NCBI RefSeq assembly: GCF_042654985.1
Contig: NZ_JBHSMT010000010.1
Coordinates: 1-63,927, forward strand
Reading direction: 5' to 3'
DNA from: Paraherbaspirillum soli
GTDB taxonomy: Bacteria; Pseudomonadota; Gammaproteobacteria; Burkholderiales; Burkholderiaceae_D
Length of the DNA: 63,927 nt
Both the position numbers and the translations under genes were made by a program. The notes under the pieces were generated by a model, which was given only the letters and a program-made list of their open reading frames with translations, was not told the origin of the DNA and did not search any database. Numbering within the stretch: the first letter of the stretch is position 1; the number at the start of each line of letters is the position of its first letter. Below, piece by piece: positions 37,101-44,537 of the stretch.

Positions 37101-40100
37101 CCGGCGCGGATCGTGGTGTTGATGCCGTCGATCAAGCCGCTGCCGCTGTTGGTCAGGGTGCCGCTCAGGTTGAGATTGGTGGTCTTGGCGCTGATCTCGC
37201 CGGTGTTGTTCAGGTTGCCGGTGTTGGCGGTCAGCGTATCGCCTGCGGTCAGGGTGCCGCTGTTATTGATGTTGTTGGCGTTGATGGTCAGGTTTTGTTG
37301 CGAGGACAGCAGGCCGGTGTTGTTGTAGTCGCCGTTGACGTTGAGCGTGACTTGCTTGCCGGAGGCGATGGTGCCGCCCAGGGTGTTGCTGCTGGTGGTG
37401 ATGGTGGCGCTGTTGTCGCCGACGATCTGGCCGCCGGCATTGTTGAGGCTGGTGGCGTTGACGGTCAGGCCTTGTTTGGCGCTCAGCACGCCGCTGCTGT
37501 TGTCGAGACTGGCGGCGCCCCGGGTCACGGTGACGGTCACATCGCGGCCGGCTTTGATGCTGCCGCCGGCATTGTTGACGGTGTCGGCGGTGGCGCGGAT
37601 ATTTTTAGCGCTGATATTGCCGCCGCTTGCACCGAGCTGACGGTTGTCCAGATTGCTTGCAGTCAGCGTGGTGTCGCCATTGGCGCTGATGCGGCCGCCG
37701 CGATTGTCCAGCGTGCTGCTGGCGCTCAGATCGAGGTCGCCCAGTGTCTGCACCAGACCGCCGCTGTTGAGGATGTTGGCGGCTGTGATTGTGCTGTTGA
37801 GGTTGCCGACAATTTGGCCACCGACAGTGTTTAGCGCACGGTTATCCAGGTCGCCCGCGGCATGCAGCGTTTGCTGGCCGTTGCTGGCGATATAGCCGGC
37901 CTGGTTGTTGATGGCCCCGGCTTTGATATCCAGGCTGCCGCCGGCAACGATGCCGCCGCTGCTGCCGCTATTGCTATTGGCGATGCTGAGTCCGTGGCTG
38001 TCGATGCTGGCGTTGCCGACCGACTGCAGCAGGCCCTGGGTATTGTCGAGCGCGCCGGTGGCGGCAGTCAGGTTGCCGGCGGCGACGATCTGGCCGCTGC
38101 GATTGTTGAGCGCGGCGGTGGTCAGGCTGAGGTCCTGGCCGCTGATGGTGCCTTGTTGATTGCTGGTGTCGCCGGCGCTGATGGTGGTGTTGCCGGCGGC
38201 CTGGATTTTACCGTTGTCGTTGGTGAGTTTTTGGTTGCCGGTGGCGACGCTGGTGTTGGCGGTGAGCGAGGCCATGGTGCCGCCGCTGTTGTCCAGCTGT
38301 GCGCTGTTGATGGCGAGCGTGCCATTGGCGACGATTTTGCCGGCATGGCTGTTGTTCAGCGCCTGTCCGTGGGTGTCCAGGGTCAGGCCGGAACCGCTGG
38401 CGATGCTGCCGGCGGCATTGCGGATTTCGCCTGATTGCACGCTCAAGGCCTGACTGCCGATGATTTGGCCGCCGGCGTTGTTGAGCAATCCCAATCCATT
38501 GGCGAGTTGCAGGCTGGTTTGCTGCTTGGCGCTGATGGTGCCTGCGCTGTTGTCCAGGGTGCTGGCGCTCAAATTGATATTGCCGTTGCTGACGATTTGT
38601 CCGCGCAGGTTTTGAGCGGTGCCGGTGCTGGTCAGCGTTACCGCGTTGGCGGCCGACAGCGCGCCGTCGCTGTTGTCGATGCTGGCTGCATGTATCGCCA
38701 GCGTGTTGTTGGCGGCGATCCGGCCGCGCTGGTTGGCGACACTGCCGACATTGAGCGTGATGCCGTTGCTGGCCTGGATAGCGCCGGCCTGGCTGGACAA
38801 GCTGCCGCTGCCCAGTTCCAGGCGGACATTGCCGGCGTTCGGATTTGCATTGAAGGCGACGATGCTGGAACCGTCGTTGTTGAGGCTGGCGGCGCGGATG
38901 CTCAGGTCTTGTCCGCTGGAGACAGTGGCCGCTTGCGCGCCGTCCACATTGCTGGTCATGGCGCCCGACTGGATAGTCAGATTGCCGTTGGCCAGCAAGC
39001 GGCCGCCGCTGTTGTTCAGGGTCTGGCCGGAAGTGTCGAGCGTCAGCGCGGCGCCGGAGGAAATCTCGCCGGCACGGTTGTTCAGCGCCTGCGATGTGAC
39101 GCTGGTGCCGCTGGCGCTGGTGATCAGGCCGCCGGCATTGCTGGTTGCGCCTGCATTGACCGTGACGCTGGCGGCGCTGGAACTCAACACGCCCTTGCTG
39201 GCGCCGATCGCATCGTTGTTCAAGGTGCCGGTGGTGACGGCCAGTGCATCGCGCGCGATCACCTGGCCGCCGTTGTTGATCAGGCTGCCCGATTGGATCA
39301 CGGTGTTGCCGGCTGGCGTGCCGGCGCTGTTGCCCGAACTGATGCTGCCCTGGGTATTGTCGATGGCTGCACTGGCGTTCAAGGTCAGACTGCCGCCCGC
39401 AATGATTTGTCCGCGGCGGTTGTCGAGTGCGCCGGCGCTGAGGTCGAGGGCGGCGTCCGAGACGATGGTGCCGCCGCTGTTGTTCAATGCTGCGCCGTTG
39501 GCATTGACGCTCAGTCCGGTTTTGCCGGACAGCGTGCCGCTCTGGTTGTTGATGGCTTGCGCGCTGGTGATGCGGGTCGCGAGATCGCTGGCGATCAGGC
39601 CGTTGTCGTTCAGCAGTTGCCCAGCGTTGAGCACGACTGCACTGCTGCCCATTAATTTGCCGCCGCTGTTGTCTACGGTGCCGGCCGTGGTCAATGCTAG
39701 CTGGCCCTTGGCGGCGAGCACGCTGCTGCCGGCGTTGGCGATTGATGCGCCTTGCAGGGTGACATTTTGGGCTGCTTGCCAGATGCCGTTGCTGTTGTTC
39801 AGCTGGCCGCTGGCGCTAGCGTCGAGGTTGCCGCCGGCAGCGATGCGGGTATTGGCGGCCTGTAGATTGCCGGCGCTGGCGTGCAGATGGATGTTCTGGT
39901 CGGCGCTGATCTGGGTGCCGCTGAGTATCTGGCTTTGGGCTTGCAGGCTCAGGTCGCCGGCGGCCAGCAGTTTGCCGTTGGTGTCATTCAGGTCGGTGGC
40001 AGTCAGGATGAGCGCGCCGCCGCTGGAAATGGTGCCGCTGTTGCTGCTGTTTGCGCTGGCCGTCAACGCCATGCTGTCGGCACTGCGCTGCAGCAGCATG

Positions 40101-41206
40101 CCGCTGTTGGCGATGCTCGCTGCATTCAGCGTGACTTGGCCCTGGGAATCGAGCGTGCCCTGTTGCGCCAGATTGGCTGCGGTCGTGATCCGGGTGCTGC
40201 CGCCGCTTTGGGTCTGGCCGGTGAGCGTGGTGTTGCCGGCGGCGGCGAGCTGGATATTTTGTTTGGCGTAACTGTCTTTCAGGGTCAGGTCGCCATTGGC
40301 GGACAGGATCAGGTTGCCTTGCAGGGCGGCCACGCGGCCCGTGCTGTTGACGCCCAGGCCCTGTTCGGTCGAGGTCATATACACCTGGTTGGCGTACATG
40401 CCGCCCAGGTCTTTGATGTCGATCGCAAAACGCGGCGCGGCGCCTGCGCCGGCTTGCGGCGTCGCTTGCAGCGTGCCGTACAGCACCTGGTTGGCCCCTG
40501 CCAGCACCTGTAAATTATTGGCCCAGACCTCGCCTTCGAACACCAGTCCGCGCGCGATCAGGTCGAGCTGTTCGATATTGCGCGCATTCAAGCCGCCGCT
40601 GCCTATGCTTAGTTGGCCTTGATTGACATTGAAGCCGGTCAGCGCACCGCCGGCGCCGAACTGCGGCTGGCCGGTGCTCAGCGTGCCGCGCCCGGTGTTG
40701 AGGAAGCTGCAGCCGTCGCACACGATGCCATTCGGGTTGGCGATCACGATGTTGGCGCGCTGGCCGGCGACTTCGATGGCGCCACGCAGTTGGCTGGGGT
40801 TGTTGGAGACGACTTCGTTCAGGATGATCCGGGCCGGGGTCGATCCCAGTTGCGGATTGCCGCTGATCCAGCCGCCCAGCTGGGTCTGGCTGTTGCCGCC
40901 GCTATTGTTGAGAATCAGGCCGTTTTGATTGACGTTGAATTGGCTGAATTGATTGCGCGAGACGCCGCCGGCGCTGGGCGGCGCGACCAGCACAATCGGC
41001 ACGCCGTTCTGGGCGGCGTCGATCAGCGGCCGTTGGCCGGCAGGTGCGCTGGTCGCCGGTGCGAGCGGCAGGTTGCCGGCTTGGGCCGGCAGCACCGCGA
41101 GTATTGTTTGGAAGAGATAGAACGCGAGCATGGTCCTGGCGGCGCGACGCTTCCATGGTGCGGGGGCGGTGCTTGCGTGGCTAGTCTGAGGTTGATGCGT
41201 GTTCAT
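30767..41206 (-). CDS. cdiA: CdiA contact-dependent inhibition toxin / filamentous haemagglutinin
   Basis: A giant secreted protein of about 3479 residues. A long signal peptide (to about residue 44, ending LAVLPAQAG) precedes the TPS secretion domain (about 50-330; NPNGIVCDGCSFLNTGRGTLSTG is diagnostic). Long arrays of FHA-type repeats follow (many N-N-x-G-x-I units). A Cys-containing block at about 1490-1720 breaks the repeats and may be the receptor-binding region. A second repeat half and a pretoxin part with ANNRQLHQ near residue 3085 lead to the C-terminal toxin. The start at 41206 replaces a longer frame (41263) that would spoil the signal peptide. cdiB lies upstream and cdiI directly downstream. 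Confidence 0.92.
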   Translation of the reverse strand: MNTHQPQTSHASTAPAPWKRRAARTMLAFYLFQTILAVLPAQAGNLPLAPATSAPAGQRPLIDAAQNGVPIVLVAPPSAGGVSRNQFSQFNVNQNGLILNNSGGNSQTQLGGWISGNPQLGSTPARIILNEVVSNNPSQLRGAIEVAGQRANIVIANPNGIVCDGCSFLNTGRGTLSTGQPQFGAGGALTGFNVNQGQLSIGSGGLNARNIEQLDLIARGLVFEGEVWANNLQVLAGANQVLYGTLQATPQAGAGAAPRFAIDIKDLGGMYANQVYMTSTEQGLGVNSTGRVAALQGNLILSANGDLTLKDSYAKQNIQLAAAGNTTLTGQTQSGGSTRITTAANLAQQGTLDSQGQVTLNAASIANSGMLLQRSADSMALTASANSSNSGTISSGGALILTATDLNDTNGKLLAAGDLSLQAQSQILSGTQISADQNIHLHASAGNLQAANTRIAAGGNLDASASGQLNNSNGIWQAAQNVTLQGASIANAGSSVLAAKGQLALTTAGTVDNSGGKLMGSSAVVLNAGQLLNDNGLIASDLATRITSAQAINNQSGTLSGKTGLSVNANGAALNNSGGTIVSDAALDLSAGALDNRRGQIIAGGSLTLNASAAIDNTQGSISSGNSAGTPAGNTVIQSGSLINNGGQVIARDALAVTTGTLNNDAIGASKGVLSSSAASVTVNAGATSNAGGLITSASGTSVTSQALNNRAGEISSGAALTLDTSGQTLNNSGGRLLANGNLTIQSGAMTSNVDGAQAATVSSGQDLSIRAASLNNDGSSIVAFNANPNAGNVRLELGSGSLSSQAGAIQASNGITLNVGSVANQRGRIAANNTLAIHAASIDNSDGALSAANAVTLTSTGTAQNLRGQIVSNGNINLSASTLDNSAGTISAKQQTSLQLANGLGLLNNAGGQIIGSQALSVQSGEIRNAAGSIASGSGLTLDTHGQALNNSHAGKIVANGTLAINSAQLDNSGGTMASLTANTSVATGNQKLTNDNGKIQAAGNTTISAGDTSNQQGTISGQDLSLTTAALNNRSGQIVAAGNLTAATGALDNTQGLLQSVGNASIDSHGLSIANSNSGSSGGIVAGGSLDIKAGAINNQAGYIASNGQQTLHAAGDLDNRALNTVGGQIVGNLNSTITAANILNSGGLVQTLGDLDLSASSTLDNRGGRISANGDTTLTASNLDNRQLGASGGNISAKNIRATADTVNNAGGSIKAGRDVTVTVTRGAASLDNSSGVLSAKQGLTVNATSLNNAGGQIVGDNSATITTSSNTLGGTIASGKQVTLNVNGDYNNTGLLSSQQNLTINANNINNSGTLTAGDTLTANTGNLNNTGEISAKTTNLNLSGTLTNSGSGLIDGINTTIRAGTINNSGRIYGDLLAIGGGTLNNFGPGVIAARNTLLIGVQNLNNTEGGLIYSLKDMGLGGSLSANGQLQGSMQNFLNASARIEAQGDLSLNAVNIVNRDNHLRTKLVTDPTINQDQIQPKDSTTKYPASQCIGVGGGQDEVGCMVHPDKYGQRSNVPSARTKMPEICSGGGDSQTCQPGYTIVNYQWNDPVFSRFGVTPVASAFPVEPNGPGSCSTYDGNSGSTVPIDSAACKQWRSDYAAWDVGYQAALDQLETKLSSYNTAVTEDNRLDKFEDYLWYKVAATSSHTEVVSSAPAQILAGGNITLTGSTLNQDSQIVAGGVNRIIGPDVINRATQGVNSTSYSGTVQFTHVESCGTLGNRHCREWDAINNYDKAPEVISVDLPTVRYQQYANQTASRDLTVATSNPDGTTAGAVSAASGNSRTVKVQAVDAVLAAGPAASNIAATLPLIQTVQAHGSGAHARDLILTSAPRLTVPNSSLFVIHAEPGARYLVETDPRFTSQRTFLSSDYFLQSLNRDPSRNLKRYGDGFYEQQLINDQILALTGRRYLSGYASTEQEYQALMNAGVAFARQYQLSPGVALSAEQMANLTTDIVWLAPQTVTLADGSRQQVLVPQVYLRRAQDGDLQRSGALIAGSDVLIQTEHDLVNSGSIAADHSTALDAGHDLLNQGGRISGQDIVARARNDLTNLSGVIQGTGIDSTVALLAGRDIVLQTRTIATANAQGTSTRTNIDRLATVQGGSVRLDAMRDLIAQGAQVSATGSASEANPSGGNLIATAGRDIKVSAVAGHYQIAVNQVGVDDGQANRVEGRSTHIKESNTTHQLAGFNAINDLALVAGQGDVNLSGANLSAGRNAVIAGNNVTIAAVKDSVASDVQTVGKKDYYRNASSDEALAGGNVSANNNLTVKASGAAGNGDNANKTADASGNITLTGAYLSTQTGQIALAAKHDITIQNASTEHSAVQESFVKTGDALSTKSTTISNRSTLQQAEASTVSGDSVSLVAGHDLTVQGSNVVGGKDVSLTAGHDVKIATAQSTSDKLASRREEISGVYSSGGFSWGSNEQDNQNTLKTVTNTGSVLGATGGNLSISAGERYSQTGSRVVAPAGNIDIAAKTVEINSAFDSALQINRTHTESSGLSLGVSSPIITAAQSIEAMQNAAKKTDDPRMKLLALVLAIKAAADVAQAAANPEVTVSLTVGSSRSDSENTQRNSTAVGSSVAAGNSLKILATGGGKDSNLSVFGSDLSAGKDASLKADGNINLQAAQSTSDQKSSNSSSSAAVGIAATFGSNGMSFGITANAAGSRGKADGSDVTQSNTHVTAGNTLTLASGADTNIKGGVVSGNTVKADVGGNLNIESLQDTSKYQSKDQSIGGSVTVGYGFAASGNFNTSKVNGDFASVGEQSGIAAGDGGFQVKVGGNTDLKGAAIASSEQAVADNKNSLTTKTLTQSEVQNHSDFHASGLGLSGGFSVSGSGDKKGGGSKAADGSSQSADGQQAENKGPSIKTFQDEKQGTAAGYGSRSGSSSSTTTSGISGGVIAITDDAAQQAKTGSTAEQTVASIKRDISTGKDNSNAIVKDWDGQKLNDDVKAQVQITAAFGQLAAKEIGKYATDKEDVLRRQARQSSDNGDKDGAAALNAEADKWAEGGVYRVALHTATGALTGGLQGAAGALTSTTTMATVGAAIDDMDLPKGIKQGLAQVTATVLGGIVGGGAGAAAGLNVEANNRQLHQGDKATAKELAKKGPYTEQEILDALRRSGLKDQNGKVIVAADMQETYVNGKALNPTSADLSMQDNQRQNAPVALDCYGQSGTACIERLPTAPTKDLMNFIVDQTGGKSSRYFFNGSTQAQTSNGNGLPAAPQGTHRISTVVDGKAYFPLAATCPAAGCTNGDPIAYAIDDPGTKAYQDALAHQQERDFNIFSGVFGGVGRLAGAVKAIAGLSEAGAVVNNVAREGTLIRNSDSLLEAEIKSTPLDAQQRLNSPDIGGSGKVKPAESAVAAQLESSLGQMERYSPSAGMTGKSPDFVITSGPNAGKTVDAMYTTDNLTQKEIEGLNKYYAKNMEAGSGQKVIQDHLSKADFVPVDFRVLAPENQKIFLDYVKTLPRSQQNKIIIVR

Positions 41207-41293
41207 CTCTGTTCCAGTTCTGTTTTGTCTATCGCCTGCAAGGCCGCGCCACCTATGGCGCATCGCTATGCTTGCGATCCGTGTATGACTTAC

Positions 41294-41390
41294 GTAGGGC
41301 GGATGAGCGCAGCGTTATCCGCCGTTTTTTAATGCGTCAAACATTGGCGGTACATCCAACGGCGGAAGGCGCTACGCTTTTCCGCCCTAC
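41294..41390 (+). repeat. palindromic intergenic repeat, family 1 copy A
   Basis: Arms GTAGGGCGGATGAGCGCAGC and, at the far end, CGGCGGAAGGCGCTACGC then TTTTCCGCCCTAC pair over a central ATGCGTCAA loop. Lies between cdiB and cdiA. Copies B and C are related. Confidence 0.85.
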
Positions 41391-41405
41391 TTCTGGTGGC
41401 TCGCT

Positions 41406-43196
41406 TCAAAACCCGTAGGTCAACGCGACGTACGGATTCACGTGATGGGTCTTGAAGCCTGCCGGTTGATACAGCGGAGTTCCCAGCGATGCGTCCAATT
41501 GCAGGGCTTGCCATTTGCCGCGCACGCCGATCGCGGCGCCGGCCAGCTTGTTGCCGATCAGGTTGACCTGGTTTGGCCCCCAGACCCGGCCGAGGTCCAG
41601 CCCTGCATAGAGCTGCGTGTCGACGCCGGCGATCAGCTTGGCCGGCATTGCGAGTTCATTGCGCAGGTAGAAGCCGCTGTCGGCCAGCAGCACGCTATTG
41701 CCGTCGAAGCCGCGCACGCTGTAGCGGCTGCCGATCGCAATCTGGTCTACCGCCAGCAAGGTGTCGTTGCTGCTCTGGCCGTGCAGCGAGGCGTTGTATT
41801 GGAGCGGCTGCGGGCCGATGCTGAACGGCTGGCTGTAGTTGAGATCCAGGCTCCAGATTTGCGGGCGCGTGGTCGGGCCGCCTTGCGGCATATCGTCCTC
41901 GGCGTTGAACCACGGCATGCCGCGCCGGTAGCCCAGATCCAGGTCCAGCTCGCCTGCCGCTATCAATTTCTTGTAAGTGACGCCGGCTTCCAGGCTGGTG
42001 GTGCGGCGCCGCGACAGCACCAATTCAACATCGTCCAGGTAGCTATTGGCGCGGCGGTTCAGCACGCCGGCGTAGAGGCCGAATTTGGCCGAGGCGGTGC
42101 GCACGATGGTGCGGTGCCATTTGAATTCGGCCGTCTCGCTGCTGCCGCTGGAGAGGAATCTGGCGGTGGTTGCCTGCACCATCTGGGCAAAGCGGCTGAC
42201 GCTGTCGGACAGGGTGAAGGTGTTGTAGCCGAACGGCAGGCTGTAGTTGAAGGCCAGGCTTTGACTGCGATGATTGGCTTCCGGCTGGCTCAGGTTGCTG
42301 TTGGCGCTGAGGTTGAGAATATCGTTGATGCCGAGCGGATTGTCGATCGCCAGATAGCTAGCTAGCTGCGCCCGGCCCAGACTTTCGCTGCCGGAATTGT
42401 CGACCGTGATGCCGCCGCGGATGCGGTCTTGCAGCGTGCCGCTTTGGCGTTCGATGACGATGTTGCTGGTGTCCGCATCCACTCCCGGCTCGATGCGGGT
42501 GGCGACCGTCTGGCTGGGCAGGCGCTTCATTTGTTCGACGCCTTGCTCCAGGTCGCGGATGTTCAGGATGTCGCCCGCGCCGAGCGCCGGCAGGCCCGGG
42601 AAGGCATTGCGCCAGGTGCCCCAGTTGTCGTCGGCTGCCGCCGCCGCGGCCGGGTCACCGGACTTGACCATGCGCACGGTTGCGATGCGTCCGACATGCA
42701 GGACCAGTTCCAATTTGCCGCTTTGCAGGTTTTGTTGCGGCAGGCTGACGCGTGTGGTCGCATAGCCGAGTTTAATCAGTTTGGCGTCCAGCACCGACGC
42801 GATCCGGCTCAAGCCTTGGACGCCAATGCAACGATTCAGGAACGGCAAGGTTTGCTCTTGCAGCCAGCTAAAACGCGAGATGCCGGCACCGGTCAAGGAT
42901 ATTTCCCTGAGCACGAAACAGGGGGATTCCAGCGGCAGCTCGGTTGCAGTGGCGGCGTCCGCTGCCGGACTGAGGACATCGGCCTTGGGCTGAAGCTGGT
43001 ATTGCTGCTCGCGGATGCGCTCTTCCTGACGCCGCAATCTTTCCTGCGCAGCGCGTTCCTCGGCGGCTCGAACCTCGGGTGTTGCGACTTGCGCAGCGAC
43101 GTTGTGTACAGCACCGCTTAATATCAGTGCGGCCGATGCTGTTGCAGAAAAAAGCCTACTTCCGCGACGTTTCTCCTGTTGACCCGACTTCCCCAT
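41406..43196 (-). CDS. cdiB: CdiB two-partner secretion outer membrane transporter
   Basis: A 596-residue ShlB/FhaC/HecB-family transporter. After a signal peptide (to about residue 36, ending HNVAAQ) comes a charged helical linker (VRAAEERAAQERLRRQEERI), then POTRA domains (CFVLREISLTGAGI to about residue 240) and a 16-strand barrel. The conserved VRGFDG motif lies in the loop that enters the barrel, and the protein ends in Phe (VALTYGF). It exports CdiA across the outer membrane. It precedes cdiA on the same strand with about 200 bp between them, partly filled by repeat copy A. Confidence 0.92.
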   Translation of the reverse strand: MGKSGQQEKRRGSRLFSATASAALILSGAVHNVAAQVATPEVRAAEERAAQERLRRQEERIREQQYQLQPKADVLSPAADAATATELPLESPCFVLREISLTGAGISRFSWLQEQTLPFLNRCIGVQGLSRIASVLDAKLIKLGYATTRVSLPQQNLQSGKLELVLHVGRIATVRMVKSGDPAAAAAADDNWGTWRNAFPGLPALGAGDILNIRDLEQGVEQMKRLPSQTVATRIEPGVDADTSNIVIERQSGTLQDRIRGGITVDNSGSESLGRAQLASYLAIDNPLGINDILNLSANSNLSQPEANHRSQSLAFNYSLPFGYNTFTLSDSVSRFAQMVQATTARFLSSGSSETAEFKWHRTIVRTASAKFGLYAGVLNRRANSYLDDVELVLSRRRTTSLEAGVTYKKLIAAGELDLDLGYRRGMPWFNAEDDMPQGGPTTRPQIWSLDLNYSQPFSIGPQPLQYNASLHGQSSNDTLLAVDQIAIGSRYSVRGFDGNSVLLADSGFYLRNELAMPAKLIAGVDTQLYAGLDLGRVWGPNQVNLIGNKLAGAAIGVRGKWQALQLDASLGTPLYQPAGFKTHHVNPYVALTYGF

Positions 43197-43438
43197 CTCA
43201 TTGCCTTCTTGCTATTTTTTTGCGAACGGCGATTCTAAGAGGGCCGTTTCACAATGGCAATAAGGGAAAGCTTAAATATTGTTAATTTTCCAAAATACAA
43301 CACTTCCTACGCAGAACTGGCAAAGCAAGCATCGTCGAAGTCCGCTGGCTCTTTAATGAATTCTTGAGCTTCGTGGCCTGCCACGATCAAGCTGCCTACA
43401 CTCCGCATTTTTTGAATCAATGCGAGAGGCGGTTTTTC

Positions 43439-44452
43439 ATGAAAGTAAGGCAGTCGGGACTATCGGGTTTTGGAAAAATGCTGGCGGGGCTGGGGGCTTT
43501 TGTGTCGCTGCTGGCCGAGGCTCACGTCAAGTGGTTCGTCGGTTTCGACAGCAGCCATCCGCCGCAGGCGATTGCGGAAGTGGCTGGCAATCCGCTGTTC
43601 TGGCTGCTGATGGCGCTGAGTGCGGCGGCGGTGTTTCTTGTCACGGCGATCGACAATCGCCTGTCGCCGGCCGACCTGGCGGCGCGTCTTGACGACAAGC
43701 TGGGGCGCTATGTCCAGCCGTTCATGCGCTATACCGTGGCGGCCTTCTTTTTTACGCTGGTGCTGAGCTCGCAAGAAATTATCCTGACGCCGGAACTGCA
43801 CACGCATAACAAGTTGGTCTTCGCGACGCAAATCGCCATCGCCTGCTGCGCGCTGTTCAAGCGGACCGCTTTCCTGGCGGGGGTAGGGATTCTTGCACTG
43901 TATGGGTATGCGGTCGCCGAGTTCAATCTGTACCACCTGCTCGACTACACAATCTTTATCGGCATCGCCGCGTTCCTGATGCTGGAGTCGCTGTATAAGG
44001 GCAAGCACACGGCGGTCTCGCTGTTCGTGCTGCGGCTGTTTACCTGCTTCACCTTGCTGTGGGGCGCGATCGAAAAATTCGCCTATCCCGATAACTTCTA
44101 TCACCTGCTGGCCGAAAATCCGCAGCTGGCGTTCGGGTTCAATCCAGAGTTCTTCCTGTTCAGCGCCGGTTTCGTCGAGTTCGTTTGCGCCTATTTCATC
44201 TTGTTCGGCCGCTTGTCGTCGAAAGGCGGCATCTTTGTGCTGCTCGGGTTTTTCATTGCGGCGGTGATTCCGTTCGGCATGGTCGACGCCATCGGCCACT
44301 TCCTGTTCGCGACCTCGCTGATCGCCCTGCTGGTAACTCGCAATCACTTCGAAGTCGCGCTGCGCGCACGTCACAACGCCGCGCTCTACGTAGCCAAGAT
44401 CGCGGCGATGTTTGCGGTGTATTACGGGTCTTATGGCTTGGTCATGCGCTGA
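43439..44452 (+). CDS. multi-pass membrane protein, DoxX-like
   Basis: A 337-residue hydrophobic protein with about eight predicted membrane spans and charged interhelical stretches (DNRLSPADLAARLDDKLGRY). Segments such as LRLFTCFTLLWGAIEKFAYPDNF and FLFSAGFVEFVCAYFILFGRL resemble DoxX/SURF4-type proteins. Function is unknown; relatives are linked to respiratory or thiol redox chemistry only loosely. ATG 43439 is chosen over the upstream frame start (43364) because the upstream part is not hydrophobic and unlikely coding. It is followed by a strong bidirectional terminator shared with the PBP1A gene. Confidence 0.7.
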   Translation: MKVRQSGLSGFGKMLAGLGAFVSLLAEAHVKWFVGFDSSHPPQAIAEVAGNPLFWLLMALSAAAVFLVTAIDNRLSPADLAARLDDKLGRYVQPFMRYTVAAFFFTLVLSSQEIILTPELHTHNKLVFATQIAIACCALFKRTAFLAGVGILALYGYAVAEFNLYHLLDYTIFIGIAAFLMLESLYKGKHTAVSLFVLRLFTCFTLLWGAIEKFAYPDNFYHLLAENPQLAFGFNPEFFLFSAGFVEFVCAYFILFGRLSSKGGIFVLLGFFIAAVIPFGMVDAIGHFLFATSLIALLVTRNHFEVALRARHNAALYVAKIAAMFAVYYGSYGLVMR

Positions 44453-44472
44453 TCTGCGACGATGTTAAATAA

Positions 44473-44509
44473 AAAGCCGGCAATCCCCATCGCGGGGATT
44501 GCCGGCTTT
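44473..44509. terminator. bidirectional rho-independent terminator
   Basis: AAAGCCGGCAATCCCC (44473-44488) pairs perfectly with GGGGATTGCCGGCTTT (44494-44509) across a five-base loop, with A-rich and T-rich flanks. It ends the membrane protein gene on the plus strand and the PBP1A gene on the minus strand. Confidence 0.93.
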
Positions 44510-44537
44510 CTTTATTTGAGCAAGGTGTTCTGCGGAT

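Noticed and set aside
31520..40271. Very long rightward open frames (for example 820, 829, 550, 406 and 359 codons) opposite cdiA
   Set aside because: They are antisense shadows of the repetitive, high-GC cdiA gene. Their translations are low-complexity (Ala, Gly, Val, Asp or Leu, Pro) and follow the cdiA repeat period.
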